Below are positions 53,950-62,542 of a stretch of DNA of 64,000 nucleotides, piece by piece. The position numbers were made by a program, and so were the translations under genes. The notes beneath the pieces are model-generated. The model did no database searches. It had not been told where the DNA came from and saw only the letters and a program-made list of their open reading frames with translations. The DNA lies in the NCBI GenBank assembly GCA_030584185.1, contig CP129495.1, positions 951,608 to 1,015,607 of the forward strand, read 5' to 3'. Positions within the stretch are counted from its first letter, which is position 1. Each line of letters starts with the position of its first letter. Source of the stretch: Acidimicrobiia bacterium (lineage in GTDB: Bacteria > Actinomycetota > Acidimicrobiia > Spongiisociales > UBA11373).

Positions 53950-54084
53950 GCCATGACGATACGGCTCCGGGGTCTGAGGGAAAAGCCGCCGACCACACCC
54001 ACGACGGCACTGCAGCCCGCCGGCCTCCGACCCAGGCGGGTCGTATCACGCCGACGGGCTGCGGTGGCCGGGATCTCCGCCGGT

Positions 54085-55683
54085 TCAGTCTCCGGCGATG
54101 AAGAACTCCCAGGTGCCGTCTTCGAGGATCCCCACCCGGTACCCGACGTACCCACCGAACTCGGCGAAGAAGGCGAAGTCCTCGTCGTCGTACAGGGGAC
54201 GCAGGGCTGCCCGATCGGCCTCGGGGACGTCGGCCCACTCGGGCCCGAAGGCCGACGGCCACACGTAGTAGAGCGGGTTGCCGTCACCGCCGATCGTGCC
54301 GTACGGCCTGGCCAGCAGCCCGGCCAGGTGGTACATGGGCCGACCGCCACGCGCCTCGTCCTCCTGCCAGAAGGCGATCGGGTCCTCGTCGGCACCGAAG
54401 GTGTAGGAGAAGCCTTGCCCCAGCAGCCGGTCCAGTTGCTCCCAATCGCACTCGATGGCGGCTTCCCAGATGGCGGCGCGCTTCCCGGCGACGGCGGCGG
54501 GGAGGGTCTCTTCCTGGTCGTCGATCGGGACCATCCCGGCATCGGCACCCGAGCACTCACCACCCATGGGAGGCAGGGTGCCCGTCACCACGGTGTCGTC
54601 GCCGCCCGGGACCAGCCACACCCGGTGCTCCCGGATGTTCGTCTGACGCCCATCCTCGGCTGATGCCTCCCAGGCGACCAGGCTGCCCCACTGCTCCTGC
54701 TCCACCTCGTAGGGGATGGACACCTGCCAGTCACCGCGACACCCCGTCCCGCAGGTGGCGGTGGCGAAGCCCTCCCACAGGATGAGGCCGTCGCCGTCGG
54801 TGAGGGCCAGGCTCACCGTCGCCTCGAACACGTTGGCACTGCCGGAGACGACCAACGGGTTGCCGGTGCCCGCAGGGTCCCCTTTCCCCACCCCGAGATG
54901 TGCCGGCGTCTCGATGAACACCGGCGGGAGCAGGTCCTCGAATCCGGCTCGAGTGGCGGGGTCGTCGACGATCACTCCCTCGCCGCCGAAGACGGTGGTG
55001 GGCTCACCTTCGATCTCGAAACGCACGCCGGTCACGCCATCGATGGCGGTGAGGGTGTACACGACCTGTGCCAACCGGGCGCGCATCGAGAACGACCCTC
55101 CACCGGATGCGAACTCGGTGGAGAGGTCGACCACAGCAGTACCCCCATCCATCTCGACCGAGTGGGCGACCGTGTCCGATGGGATGGCACTGCTGAGCGC
55201 TGGAGTCCCCTCCGACTGACCCGGGGTCGGGCTCGCCAGCAGCGCCCGAAGGGCGACGAGTGCAGGAGAGGAGGCCTGCCCGCTGTCCGAGAGCGTGGCC
55301 GACCACCCGGTCATGTCGACGGGAACCAGGAATGGCCCGGCGGCACCCTCGGAGACCTGGTCCATGAAGAGGTAGACGACCGACTCGACGTCGACCGGCA
55401 CGGCAACGGTGGTGTCCACCCCATCCGAAGTGGCCGGGGCGAGGGTGGTCGACGACCCGCCGTCGGCGAACCCCGGCTCTGGGCCGCTGCGCAGAAACCA
55501 CAGCACCCCGAACCCGGTGACCATCACGGCGATGGCGGCAACGGCCGCAGCCACCCAGCCCGGCATCCCGGCGCGTCGGCTCCCCGACACGATGCGATCG
55601 GCGACCGACATCGGCGCCCCGGGGAGCCCGTCGGACGGAGCAGGGTTGCGGCGCCTCATCTCGTCGAACGGGTCACGGCTCAT
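54085..55683 (-). CDS. GerMN/Gmad2-domain membrane protein, partner of an ECF sigma factor
   Basis: A 532-aa protein. A short cytosolic N-terminus (about 1-42, DEMRRRNPAP to SGSRRAGMPG), one membrane helix (WVAAAVAAIAVMVTGFGVLWFL), a Thr-rich linker, a GerMN domain (about 100-235: SVVYLFMDQ, ALLASPTPGQSEGTPALSSAIP, VDLSTEF), a Gmad2 immunoglobulin-like domain (260-360: PLVVSGSANVFEATVSLAL, GDWQVSIPYEV) and a C-terminal domain of about 160 residues that I cannot name. It overlaps the sigma gene by 4 nt, the position of an anti-sigma factor, so it may hold the sigma factor at the membrane. Confidence 0.8.
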   Translation of the reverse strand: MSRDPFDEMRRRNPAPSDGLPGAPMSVADRIVSGSRRAGMPGWVAAAVAAIAVMVTGFGVLWFLRSGPEPGFADGGSSTTLAPATSDGVDTTVAVPVDVESVVYLFMDQVSEGAAGPFLVPVDMTGWSATLSDSGQASSPALVALRALLASPTPGQSEGTPALSSAIPSDTVAHSVEMDGGTAVVDLSTEFASGGGSFSMRARLAQVVYTLTAIDGVTGVRFEIEGEPTTVFGGEGVIVDDPATRAGFEDLLPPVFIETPAHLGVGKGDPAGTGNPLVVSGSANVFEATVSLALTDGDGLILWEGFATATCGTGCRGDWQVSIPYEVEQEQWGSLVAWEASAEDGRQTNIREHRVWLVPGGDDTVVTGTLPPMGGECSGADAGMVPIDDQEETLPAAVAGKRAAIWEAAIECDWEQLDRLLGQGFSYTFGADEDPIAFWQEDEARGGRPMYHLAGLLARPYGTIGGDGNPLYYVWPSAFGPEWADVPEADRAALRPLYDDEDFAFFAEFGGYVGYRVGILEDGTWEFFIAGD

Positions 55684-56201
55684 CTCACACCTCTCTCCTG
55701 ATCCCAGACCTCCGCCAGCCGGGCCCGGGCGCGATGCAGCCGCACGGCGGCCGCGTTCTTGGAACAGCCGAGTGCCCTGCCGATGGCGTCGGGGCCGAGG
55801 CCCTCCCACGCCGCCAGCATCAGCACCTCTCGATCGGATTCGCGGAGAGACTCCAGGACGGAGCCGAGCCCTGCCGGGTCGTGCTCGAGCCGACCTGCTG
55901 GGGCGTGGGCGGCGGCGCGAACGTGCAGGCGGTCCCGACGCCGATTCGCCCGCAGATGCGAGGCGACCACGCGCCGTGCCACGCCGTACAGCCAGGGCAA
56001 GGTCTCGGGCTCGGCCGGGACCCCTCGGATCCGCCGCCACGCCACCGTGAACACGTCGGCGGCGGCGTCGGCGGCGGCGTCGTGCCCGATCCGACGCGCC
56101 GCGTACCCGAACACCGCCCCGTAGTGGGTGGCGAACACGTCGCGAAACGCCTCTTCGGGCGACCATCGACCGGACCGGCTCACTGCCATGGCGCTCTCCA
56201 T
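55680..56201 (-). CDS. ECF-type sigma factor
   Basis: A 173-aa sigma-70 family regulator. Region 2: FRDVFATHYGAVFGYAARRIG, ADVFTVAWRRI, WLYGVARRVVASHLR; region 4: LMLAAWEGLGPDAIGRALGCSKNAAAVRLHRARARL. Start at 56201 (TAGGAG just upstream) or 56189 (GGAGAG); both keep all conserved parts. Co-transcribed with the GerMN/Gmad2 membrane protein. No promoter of the usual AAC/CGT type was identified upstream. Confidence 0.88.
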   Translation of the reverse strand: MESAMAVSRSGRWSPEEAFRDVFATHYGAVFGYAARRIGHDAAADAAADVFTVAWRRIRGVPAEPETLPWLYGVARRVVASHLRANRRRDRLHVRAAAHAPAGRLEHDPAGLGSVLESLRESDREVLMLAAWEGLGPDAIGRALGCSKNAAAVRLHRARARLAEVWDQERGVR

Positions 56202-56594
56202 GCTCCTACATGTCCGGCAACTGCCGGGGATTACGCGGTTGGTCTCCGACGCCACTCGGGCCTCCTCGAGGGGCGTTTCGATCTCGACGGGCCCGGGATG
56301 CCCTGCGCGGCACCCACCGGACTCTCTGCCCACCTTGGACCGGGAGACGCCAATCTCCTGTTGCCCAAGACGGAAACTGCGGTCACCGGGGGCCTTGCCC
56401 ATCACCGATGATTCCCCGCCGGAGTGGTGGTTCCAAGAAGGGATCAACAGCGGACGGGAGGCAAGCCTGGCTCGAACCGCCAGGAGAGGTCATCTTGCGG
56501 GGGCAAGACCGAACCTCGCGCCCTGCATGGTCTCGACCCAACGCCCGGCTCGGTGGCGGCGTAGGGTTCGACTCCACTTGCCAAGGAGAGCAAC
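56202..56594. other. Divergent intergenic region, ECF sigma / cell-wall-binding protein
   Basis: 393 bp with no convincing gene. It holds a small inverted repeat, CCGGCAACTGCCGG, near 56215 and must contain the promoters of both flanking genes. Confidence 0.5.
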
Positions 56595-57434
56595 ATGTTG
56601 GGACTCCGACTGCGCAGAAGGGACCTGGCCTGGACGGTCGCCCTCCTGACGGTCGTCACCGCGGTCTGGGTGGCCAGAGGCGACGTCGCCGAGGCCGGCG
56701 CCGAGCAGGGTGTCAGCGTCGACCTGGTCTACGTCGCGGTGGCGACCAACTACCCGGATTCGCTCGGGATCGGTCCTGGGGCGGGCGCGCTGGCCACTCC
56801 CGTGATCCTGGTGCCAACCGACCCTCCGATTCCGTCTGTCACCCAGACCGAGCTCATCCGCCTGGACCCGAAGAAGGTCGTGATAATCGGGGGTGAGTCG
56901 GCGATCTCGGCGGCGATGCAGAACGCCCTGGAGTCCCTGCTCCCCACGGCCACGGTGGAGAGAATCGGCGGGGCGAACCGATACGAGACCAACGCCCTCT
57001 TCGCCGCCTCCGTCTACCCGATCGAGTCCTGGTCGTCCGTGGCTGCGGCCGCCTTCACCGTCACGCAGGACTCAGCCGGCTTCGCCAGCGGGACCCAGGC
57101 ATACTCCACGAGCGGTGGGACCCTCTACGCCTCGATCGACCTGCCCCACGGTGCCGAGATCCTCGAGCTGAAGGCCATCGGTTACGACTCGTCGGTGCTC
57201 GAGTTCGAGGTGGCCTTGGGACGGTCCGGGATGACTACCACACAGGAGATCGCGTCGGTGTCGTCGGCCACCAGCGGCGGAGACACTGCTTTCGCGACGA
57301 TGACGATCACCGCCGGCAGAGAGATCGTCGACAACGAGAACTGGGCCTACTGGGTGAGTGCCGGTCAGACCGCCAGCAACAGGACCGTCTACGGAGTGAT
57401 GGTGCGCTATCGACTGGGTGCACCGGGGGCCTGA
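56595..57434 (+). CDS. Secreted protein with cell-wall-binding repeat 2
   Basis: A 279-aa exported protein with an N-terminal membrane/signal segment (LAWTVALLTVVTAVWVA). Residues about 40-130 form a CW_binding_2 unit: VAVATNYPDSLGIGPGAGAL, VILVPTDPP, VVIIGGESAIS, VERIGGANRYETNA, the pattern also found in clostridial S-layer proteins. Usually three such repeats occur; only about one is present here. The C-terminal half (140-279) is beta-rich and not recognised. AAGGAG lies 7 nt upstream of the ATG. Confidence 0.8.
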   Translation: MLGLRLRRRDLAWTVALLTVVTAVWVARGDVAEAGAEQGVSVDLVYVAVATNYPDSLGIGPGAGALATPVILVPTDPPIPSVTQTELIRLDPKKVVIIGGESAISAAMQNALESLLPTATVERIGGANRYETNALFAASVYPIESWSSVAAAAFTVTQDSAGFASGTQAYSTSGGTLYASIDLPHGAEILELKAIGYDSSVLEFEVALGRSGMTTTQEIASVSSATSGGDTAFATMTITAGREIVDNENWAYWVSAGQTASNRTVYGVMVRYRLGAPGA

Positions 57435-57477
57435 GCGGACGCCCGCGCCGGGGTCCTCGGACCCCGGGCCGGGCCGC

Positions 57478-57861
57478 TCATCCCAGGAGCATCGCCGGGA
57501 CGAACTCGGCCTTGCTGCGGGCGGTGACGCTGAACCGCCCCAGGGGCCAGACCTCGACGTCGACCGCCACCTCCACCTCCACGGTGCGCGGCTCCCACGA
57601 GGGGTCGGGCGGGCAGACGCACCAGACCATACGAGCTCCGTTCATCTCGGCGAAGCGGGTCGCCTCCTCGGCGGCGGTGCCCCTTGCGCCGAACGCCTGG
57701 AAGGTGACCGGGGCCGCCGCCAGGGCGGCGGCGTCGGCGGCGGCCGACGCCTCGGTGCGAGCCCGCATCCAGATGGCGACGTCGGCGATCCCGACTCCGA
57801 GCACGAGGGCGGCGGCGATCACCGCCACCAGGGTCACCGCGATGCTGCCCCTATCGGTCAC
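57478..57861 (-). CDS. TadE/TadG-like pilus protein (Rv3654c-like)
   Basis: A 127-aa protein with an N-terminal pilin-like helix (GSIAVTLVAVIAAALVLGVGIADVAIWM), then an alanine-rich helix (TEASAAADAAALAAAP) typical of TadG/Rv3654c proteins, and a short beta end with two cysteines (WCVCPP). Minor component or assembly factor of the Tad pilus. Overlaps the tadE gene by 4 nt. Confidence 0.8.
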   Translation of the reverse strand: MTDRGSIAVTLVAVIAAALVLGVGIADVAIWMRARTEASAAADAAALAAAPVTFQAFGARGTAAEEATRFAEMNGARMVWCVCPPDPSWEPRTVEVEVAVDVEVWPLGRFSVTARSKAEFVPAMLLG

Positions 57862-58226
57862 CGTTCGACGCGCATCACGGCGCGCCCCATGAGGACCACG
57901 TCGAATCCACCGAACACGGGGGCCGCCACCCGATGCCGGATGCGCACCACCACCTCGGCGGCTCCACCGACGAAGTGCTCGCGCGACACCGAGACCCTCG
58001 CCCGCCCCGCCGCCTCGGGAGGAAGCGACCGCTTCACGGCGGCCACCGCCCGATCCACCTCGGGTGAGGTGGCGGCCTGACGCGCTCCCTCTCGGGCGGC
58101 GTGGGCGACTTCGATCTGGGTGCGGGCCACCACCGCCACCTCGACGACGGCGAGGAGCACGACGAGGACCAGCGGGAGCACCAGGGCGAACTCCACGGCG
58201 GCGCTCCCCCGCTCACCCGCCGGCAA
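57858..58226 (-). CDS. tadE: TadE-like pseudopilin
   Basis: A 122-aa protein with the TadE signature GSAAVEFALVLPLVLVVLLAVVE, including the conserved Glu five residues after the likely TadV-type cleavage site, and an N-terminal helix leading into a beta domain. Overlaps the flp-like gene by 14 nt. Corresponds to Rv3655c in the mycobacterial locus. Confidence 0.85.
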   Translation of the reverse strand: MPAGERGSAAVEFALVLPLVLVVLLAVVEVAVVARTQIEVAHAAREGARQAATSPEVDRAVAAVKRSLPPEAAGRARVSVSREHFVGGAAEVVVRIRHRVAAPVFGGFDVVLMGRAVMRVER

Positions 58227-58371
58227 ACCCGCGCACCCGGTCGAGCACCGCCTCGAAGAAGGAGGGCAGCGCGTCCGACCCGGAGACCCAGGAGATCAGG
58301 GCAAGGGCCACGACGGCTGCGGCAACGATCACCAGGGCGTACTCGGCGGTCGCCTGACCCGATTCGGACAT
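58213..58371 (-). CDS. flp: Flp-type pilin (DUF4244-like)
   Basis: A 52-aa prepilin: short leader MSESGQA, then TAEYALVIVAAAVVALALISWV, the TAEYA motif with Glu at position 5 of the mature form, and a helical tail. Size and sequence match the DUF4244 pilins of actinobacterial tad loci (Rv3656c position). AAAGGAGCC lies 3 nt upstream of the ATG at 58371. Confidence 0.88.
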   Translation of the reverse strand: MSESGQATAEYALVIVAAAVVALALISWVSGSDALPSFFEAVLDRVRGFAGG

Positions 58372-58385
58372 GATGGCTCCTTTCA

Positions 58386-59003
58386 TCAGGGGAGGGTGAG
58401 CCGCGCCAGCGAGTGGATCAGGGCCGGGCCGACGGCGAGAACGACGAAACCAGGAAGGATGAGAAGCGCCAGCGGCAACAGCAGGCGCACCGGCAGGCGT
58501 CGGGCCGCCGCTACCCGCGCCGAGTGACGGGTGTGGCGTTCCTGTTCGGCGTGGGCGGCGAGGGCAGAGGCCACCGGAGCTCCCGAGAGCGCCGCCGAGG
58601 CTGCCACGCGGCACACCGGGGCGAGCCGACCCGAGGCCGCGGCAAGGGCGACGGAGGTCCCCGAGTGATCCATCTCGGCCAGCAGGAGGTCGACATCGTG
58701 GCCGACCCCGGGATGGACATGGGCGACCGCTGCCTCGAAGGAGCCCCGCACGGTGCGACCCGAGGCCACCCCCACGGCGAGCAGGTCGGCGAGGAGCACG
58801 AGGTCGCCGTCGGCGGCTCGCTCGACCCTGGTGACGGCGGCTGCCCGGCGCCACCGCACTGCGGCGATCGCGACCACGCCGCATGCCATGGCTGTCATCG
58901 GGCTAGCCAGCATCAGCCAGGCCGAGCCGGCTGCCAACACCGAGTGCAGCCCGGCGCGCTCCGCCCAGAGGCCGGCCAAGATCGCCGCAGCCCCGGCGAT
59001 CAT
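58386..59003 (-). CDS. tadC: TadC-like pilus assembly membrane protein
   Basis: A 205-aa GspF/T2SSF-type inner-membrane protein. Helices at the N-terminus (about 15-50) and C-terminus (about 175-200); in between, a soluble part with LADLLAVGVASGRTVRGSFEAA, the usual T2SSF core. Shorter than classical TadC but typical of actinobacterial loci. Overlaps tadB by 4 nt. Confidence 0.85.
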   Translation of the reverse strand: MIAGAAAILAGLWAERAGLHSVLAAGSAWLMLASPMTAMACGVVAIAAVRWRRAAAVTRVERAADGDLVLLADLLAVGVASGRTVRGSFEAAVAHVHPGVGHDVDLLLAEMDHSGTSVALAAASGRLAPVCRVAASAALSGAPVASALAAHAEQERHTRHSARVAAARRLPVRLLLPLALLILPGFVVLAVGPALIHSLARLTLP

Positions 59004-59671
59004 GCCTCCGCCCTCTTCACCATCGCCACCACCGAAGCCACTCCGAGCACCTGCAGGACGACACCAACGGCCACCACGAGGCCGACAACCGGGTCGTCTC
59101 CTGCCGATAGCCGACCCGAAATGACCAACCCGGCCAGGAGCAGCGCCGGGAGGCCGGCGACGACCCATGCCGATGCCCTCGCCTGGGCGGTCAGCGCCCG
59201 GCGTTCACGCAGCAGCTCGCCCTCACGGCCGGCGCGCAGAGCAAGAGACTGCATCATCGTCGCCGCCGGACCGCCACTCTCCGAGGCCAGCAGCCAGGTG
59301 GCGGCCGCCGCTCGCCCGTTCACCGGCAGCGCCTTGCCCAGCATCCTCGCCACGACGGGAGCGGGAAGCCCGGCCACCGCCGCCCGGGCCGCACCCGAGA
59401 GATCGAGGCGGGGAGCATGCCCGACGGCCGCGGCGAGGGCGGAGCGCAGCGAGGCGCCGGCGGTCAGCTCGGCGGCGAGAGAGCGCAGGAACACCGCCTC
59501 GTCGTCGGGACCGGCCCGGCCACGAGTGGCGCTCCGCCGCCCCCAGACGACCCATCCCGCCGCAACGGCCAGTGCCGCCCCCGGATGGGCGAAGACGAGC
59601 CAGGCGCCGACGGGCAGCCACCAGGGAGCACCCGACACCACACCGGCTGCGACGACCACTGCCATCAGCAT
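59000..59671 (-). CDS. tadB: TadB-like pilus assembly membrane protein
   Basis: A 223-aa T2SSF-domain membrane protein with hydrophobic segments at the N-terminus and near the end (AWVVAGLPALLLAGLVISG, VVGLVVAVGVVLQVLGVASVV) and the core FLRSLAAELTAGASLRSALAAA. With TadC it forms the platform on which the TadA ATPase acts. Overlaps tadA by 7 nt. Confidence 0.87.
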   Translation of the reverse strand: MLMAVVVAAGVVSGAPWWLPVGAWLVFAHPGAALAVAAGWVVWGRRSATRGRAGPDDEAVFLRSLAAELTAGASLRSALAAAVGHAPRLDLSGAARAAVAGLPAPVVARMLGKALPVNGRAAAATWLLASESGGPAATMMQSLALRAGREGELLRERRALTAQARASAWVVAGLPALLLAGLVISGRLSAGDDPVVGLVVAVGVVLQVLGVASVVAMVKRAEA

Positions 59672-60735
59672 CGCCAGACCTCCTCGACGGCGTCCTCACC
59701 GACCCGCCCCACCGATACCACCCGCCTCCCGCCTCCACGCCGTTCCAGGTACACGACCAGGTCGATGGCGCCGCGCAGCATGCGACGCACCGCCACCTCG
59801 GGCACCTGGTGGGCACCGGAGACCGCCAGGGTCTCCAGACGCCACAGCGCCTCGTCCGGGCCACCGGCGTGGACCGTTCCCATCGATCCTGCGTGCCCGG
59901 TGCTCATCGCCTGGATCAGGTCGAAGGCTTCGGGCCCGCGCACCTCCCCGACCACGATCCGGTCGGGGCGCAGCCTCAGGGCATGGCGAACCAGGGTGCG
60001 CAGGGTGATCTCGCCGGCACCCTCGGCGTTGGGTGGCCGAGCCTCGAGCCGAACCACGTGCCCTGAGAGGCGAAGTTCGGCGGCATCCTCGACGGTGACC
60101 ACCCGCTCGTCGGTCGGAATCTCCGCCGAGAGCACGTTGAGAAGCGTGGTCTTGCCCGATCCCGTTCCGCCGCAGACGAGGACGTTGGCCCGACCGATGA
60201 TCGCCTCCCTGAGCAGACCGGCGCCCTGGTCGTCGATTCCGCCGGCATCGATCAGCCCGGAGAGCGAGGCGATTGCGGCTCGGAATCGGCGGATCGCCAC
60301 CACTGGCCCGTCGACGGCGGCGGGAGGGATCACGGCGTGGAGCCGGGAGCCGTCCGGGAGGCGGGCGTCGACCGCCGGGGAGGCTCGATCGAGCCGCAGC
60401 CCGAGCGAGGCGATCACGCGCTCCACCGCGGCCACCACGGCATCGGGACCGGAGAAGGCGACCGCCGCCCTCTTCAACACTCCAGAGCGCTCCACCCACA
60501 CCTCGTCGTGACGGTTCACCAGGATGTCGGTGACCAGCGGGTCGGCGAGCAGCGGCTCCAGAGGGCCGAGACCGACCAGCTCGGCCACGACGCGATCGGC
60601 GACGGTGAGGTCGAGTGGCGCCTCCTCGGCTGCGAGCAACACCGCCGCACGTCCGACGTCGGGACGACGCAGCGGGACGCCTGCGGCGACGATTCGCTCG
60701 ACGACACGGCTCACCGCGTCCACGGGAAGCTCCAT
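59665..60735 (-). CDS. tadA: TadA/CpaF-type secretion ATPase
   Basis: A 356-aa motor ATPase that drives Tad pilus assembly. Walker A GGTGSGKTTLLN, Asp box RVVTVEDAAEL, Walker B in RPDRIVVGEVRGPEAFDL and the His box TGHAGSMGTVHA. The N-terminal domain (VADRVVAELVGLGPLEPLLADPLVTDILVN) is that of CpaF. The ATG at 60735 is chosen; a longer frame overlaps the upstream gene without conserved residues. Confidence 0.93.
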   Translation of the reverse strand: MELPVDAVSRVVERIVAAGVPLRRPDVGRAAVLLAAEEAPLDLTVADRVVAELVGLGPLEPLLADPLVTDILVNRHDEVWVERSGVLKRAAVAFSGPDAVVAAVERVIASLGLRLDRASPAVDARLPDGSRLHAVIPPAAVDGPVVAIRRFRAAIASLSGLIDAGGIDDQGAGLLREAIIGRANVLVCGGTGSGKTTLLNVLSAEIPTDERVVTVEDAAELRLSGHVVRLEARPPNAEGAGEITLRTLVRHALRLRPDRIVVGEVRGPEAFDLIQAMSTGHAGSMGTVHAGGPDEALWRLETLAVSGAHQVPEVAVRRMLRGAIDLVVYLERRGGGRRVVSVGRVGEDAVEEVWRC

Positions 60736-61268
60736 GCCGAGTGCCAGGCGGAGACCCAGGGGTCGCTCCCGGCGGGGCGGCGACCGGAGATGAGGGCCGT
60801 CACGGTGGTGACCCGGGGCACCGGCAGACGCACTCCCGGTGCCGGGAGCCGGACCCACGCCGGGGTGGCCTGGAACACAGCCGGCTGTTCCGGCAGGGGA
60901 AACAGGCTGCCGGGCAAGAGGAGCCGAACCGGGACCACCGGCATGGGAACGCCGACCGGCTCGGGACGCGGCGGGAGCCGCAGCACCACCCGGGGATGGG
61001 CGGCGAGCAGCGCCTCCACCACCGGGGCGGCACGAGCCGGCTCCACCCCGCCGTTGCGAAGCACGGCGACGCCGGGTCGCGGCTGCAGGTCGCGGCGGCG
61101 GGGACCGGTTTCGACCATGTCTGCCAGCGACCTCTCCCCCGGGTACCGGGGCCCGCCCCGGTCCAGGTCGATCACCAGAGCCGATCCGGCGGCGAGCGCC
61201 AGACCGAGTGGTGCGAGCGCGCCTAGAAGACCGTCCTCCGGCGTCCAGATGGCGAGCGCCGGTGTCAT
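60711..61268 (-). CDS. Degenerate TadZ/Ssd-like protein
   Basis: A 185-aa protein in the slot held by the ParA-like TadZ/Ssd protein (Rv3660c) in mycobacterial tad loci. Traces of a ParA fold remain: the strand LAIWTPEDG, helix LLGALAPLGLALAAG, then ALVIDLDRGGP and VVLRLPP. The deviant Walker A lysines (KGGxGKT) are absent and the protein is half the usual length, so ATP binding is very unlikely. The C-terminal half is Pro/Arg/Val-rich. The ATG at 61268 (or 61283) is used. Overlaps tadA by 25 nt. Confidence 0.6.
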   Translation of the reverse strand: MTPALAIWTPEDGLLGALAPLGLALAAGSALVIDLDRGGPRYPGERSLADMVETGPRRRDLQPRPGVAVLRNGGVEPARAAPVVEALLAAHPRVVLRLPPRPEPVGVPMPVVPVRLLLPGSLFPLPEQPAVFQATPAWVRLPAPGVRLPVPRVTTVTALISGRRPAGSDPWVSAWHSAWSFPWTR

Positions 61269-61365
61269 GGCAGATGGCTCCAACGAGAGGATCCGAACCT
61301 ACGGCCGCGTCGGGCCCGCTTCAAGGGGGCCGTGCGCAGGACCCCCCCGGCCGTACAATCTGCCC

Positions 61366-62151
61366 ATGGCCACCGGCGCCGCCTTCTTCGACCTCGACAA
61401 GACCGTGATCGCCAAGTCGTCGACCCTCGCCTTCACCGGCCGGCTCTACAAGGCGGGAATGCTGGGCCGCAAGACCCTCCTGCGCGCCGCCGTCGGCCAG
61501 GTGATGTACATGATCTTCGGCGCCGACGAAGACCAGCTGGGCAAAGCGCGCGACCGGATGCTGTCGCTCACCGTGGGATGGGATCGCGCCGAGGTGGAGC
61601 GGATCGTCGAGGAAGCGCTCGAAGACGTGGTGGCCCCCCTCGTCTACGCCGAGGCGCTTTTCCTCATCGACGAGCACCTCCGGGAAGGCCGCCGGGTGTT
61701 CATAGTCTCCGCCTCGCCTGAGGAGGTGGTTCGACCCCTGGCGCGATACATCGGGGTGAGCGACGTCATCGCCACCAAGGCGAGGGTCGACGCCGACGGT
61801 CGATACACCGGCGAGGTGGAGCTGTACGCCTACGGCCCGGAGAAGGCCCGCGCCGTGCGCCAGGTCGCAGAGGCCGGGGGCATCTCGCTCGAGGGCTCGT
61901 ACGCCTACTCGGACAGCACCACCGACCTGCCACTGCTGGAGGCCGTGGGCCACCCGCACGCGGTCAACCCCGAGAAGGAGCTGCGGGCCACCGCCACCGA
62001 ACGGAGCTGGCCGGTCCTCGAGTTCCGGCGAAGGGTGTCCCTCACCGAGCGCCTCACCCAACCGGTGCCGCTGATCTCGGGCGCCGGCCTGGCGGCGATC
62101 GTCGGGGCCGGCATCGCCTGGGCCATGATCCGGCGAAGGCGCTCCGTCTAG
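61366..62151 (+). CDS. HAD-IB family phosphatase (SerB1-like)
   Basis: A 261-aa HAD hydrolase: motif I FFDLDKTVI, motif II FIVSASPEE, motif III Lys in GPEKARAV, motif IV YSDSTTDLPLLEAVG. The cap region YMIFGADEDQLGKARDRM and the C-terminal membrane helix (ISGAGLAAIVGAGIAWAMI) match the actinobacterial HAD-IB group that includes Rv3661 (SerB1), which likewise lies divergent from a tad locus. Some relatives act on lipid phosphates; the substrate here is unknown. Confidence 0.9.
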   Translation: MATGAAFFDLDKTVIAKSSTLAFTGRLYKAGMLGRKTLLRAAVGQVMYMIFGADEDQLGKARDRMLSLTVGWDRAEVERIVEEALEDVVAPLVYAEALFLIDEHLREGRRVFIVSASPEEVVRPLARYIGVSDVIATKARVDADGRYTGEVELYAYGPEKARAVRQVAEAGGISLEGSYAYSDSTTDLPLLEAVGHPHAVNPEKELRATATERSWPVLEFRRRVSLTERLTQPVPLISGAGLAAIVGAGIAWAMIRRRRSV

Positions 62152-62155
62152 GCGA

Positions 62156-62383
62156 TCACCGACCGGCGCGGATCTCCGATCCCTTGAACGACCCTCCCGT
62201 GATGGCCGAGATCACGCACACGTCGAAGATCCCCGCCAGGAACGGGACCGCTCCCACGACGGGGACCACGACACCGGCCGCTCCGTCGAGCCCGAACAAC
62301 CCCCATGTGATCAGGGCTGCGCCCGCCAGGACCCGAGCCACCCTTCCCGCCGGCGAGGCGATGACGCCCAGTACCTTTCTCAT
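62156..62383 (-). CDS. DUF2892 membrane protein (YgaP-like)
   Basis: A 75-aa protein with two membrane helices (about 17-30 and 36-58, GVVVPVVGAVPFLAGIFDVCVISAI) as in the DUF2892/YgaP transmembrane family. One cysteine is in the second helix. GGAGGAGCGG overlaps the approach to the ATG at 62383. Divergent from msrA; convergent with the HAD gene. Confidence 0.85.
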   Translation of the reverse strand: MRKVLGVIASPAGRVARVLAGAALITWGLFGLDGAAGVVVPVVGAVPFLAGIFDVCVISAITGGSFKGSEIRAGR

Positions 62384-62500
62384 CCGCTCCTCCTCGTCTC
62401 GGCCACGATCTGCGGCCGGTCTTCGGTCCCAGGATGACAGGGACCATCGTTGGGCGACCGGGGTCCATGGTCCCGGCGAGCGTGCCGATGGTCCGGATAG

Positions 62501-62527
62501 GGGAACATGGTGAGCCGGGCCGATGTT
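62501..62527 (+). promoter_or_regulatory. SigR/SigH-type promoter of msrA
   Basis: GGGAAC (62501-62506), exactly 18 bp, then GTT (62525-62527). This is the known consensus of SigR/SigH-class sigma factors (GGAAT/C, 18 bp, GTT). msrA is an established SigR target in Streptomyces, and a sigR-rsrA pair is present at 23.0-23.8 kb. The likely transcript would begin just before the ribosome site GAGGAA at 62534. Confidence 0.65.
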
Positions 62528-62542
62528 GATCGCGAGGAACCG

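Noticed and set aside
61290-61330. Possible tRNA-like text upstream of the HAD phosphatase gene
   Set aside because: GAGGATCCGAACC looks like a T-arm at first sight, but no acceptor, D or anticodon stems can be formed around it.
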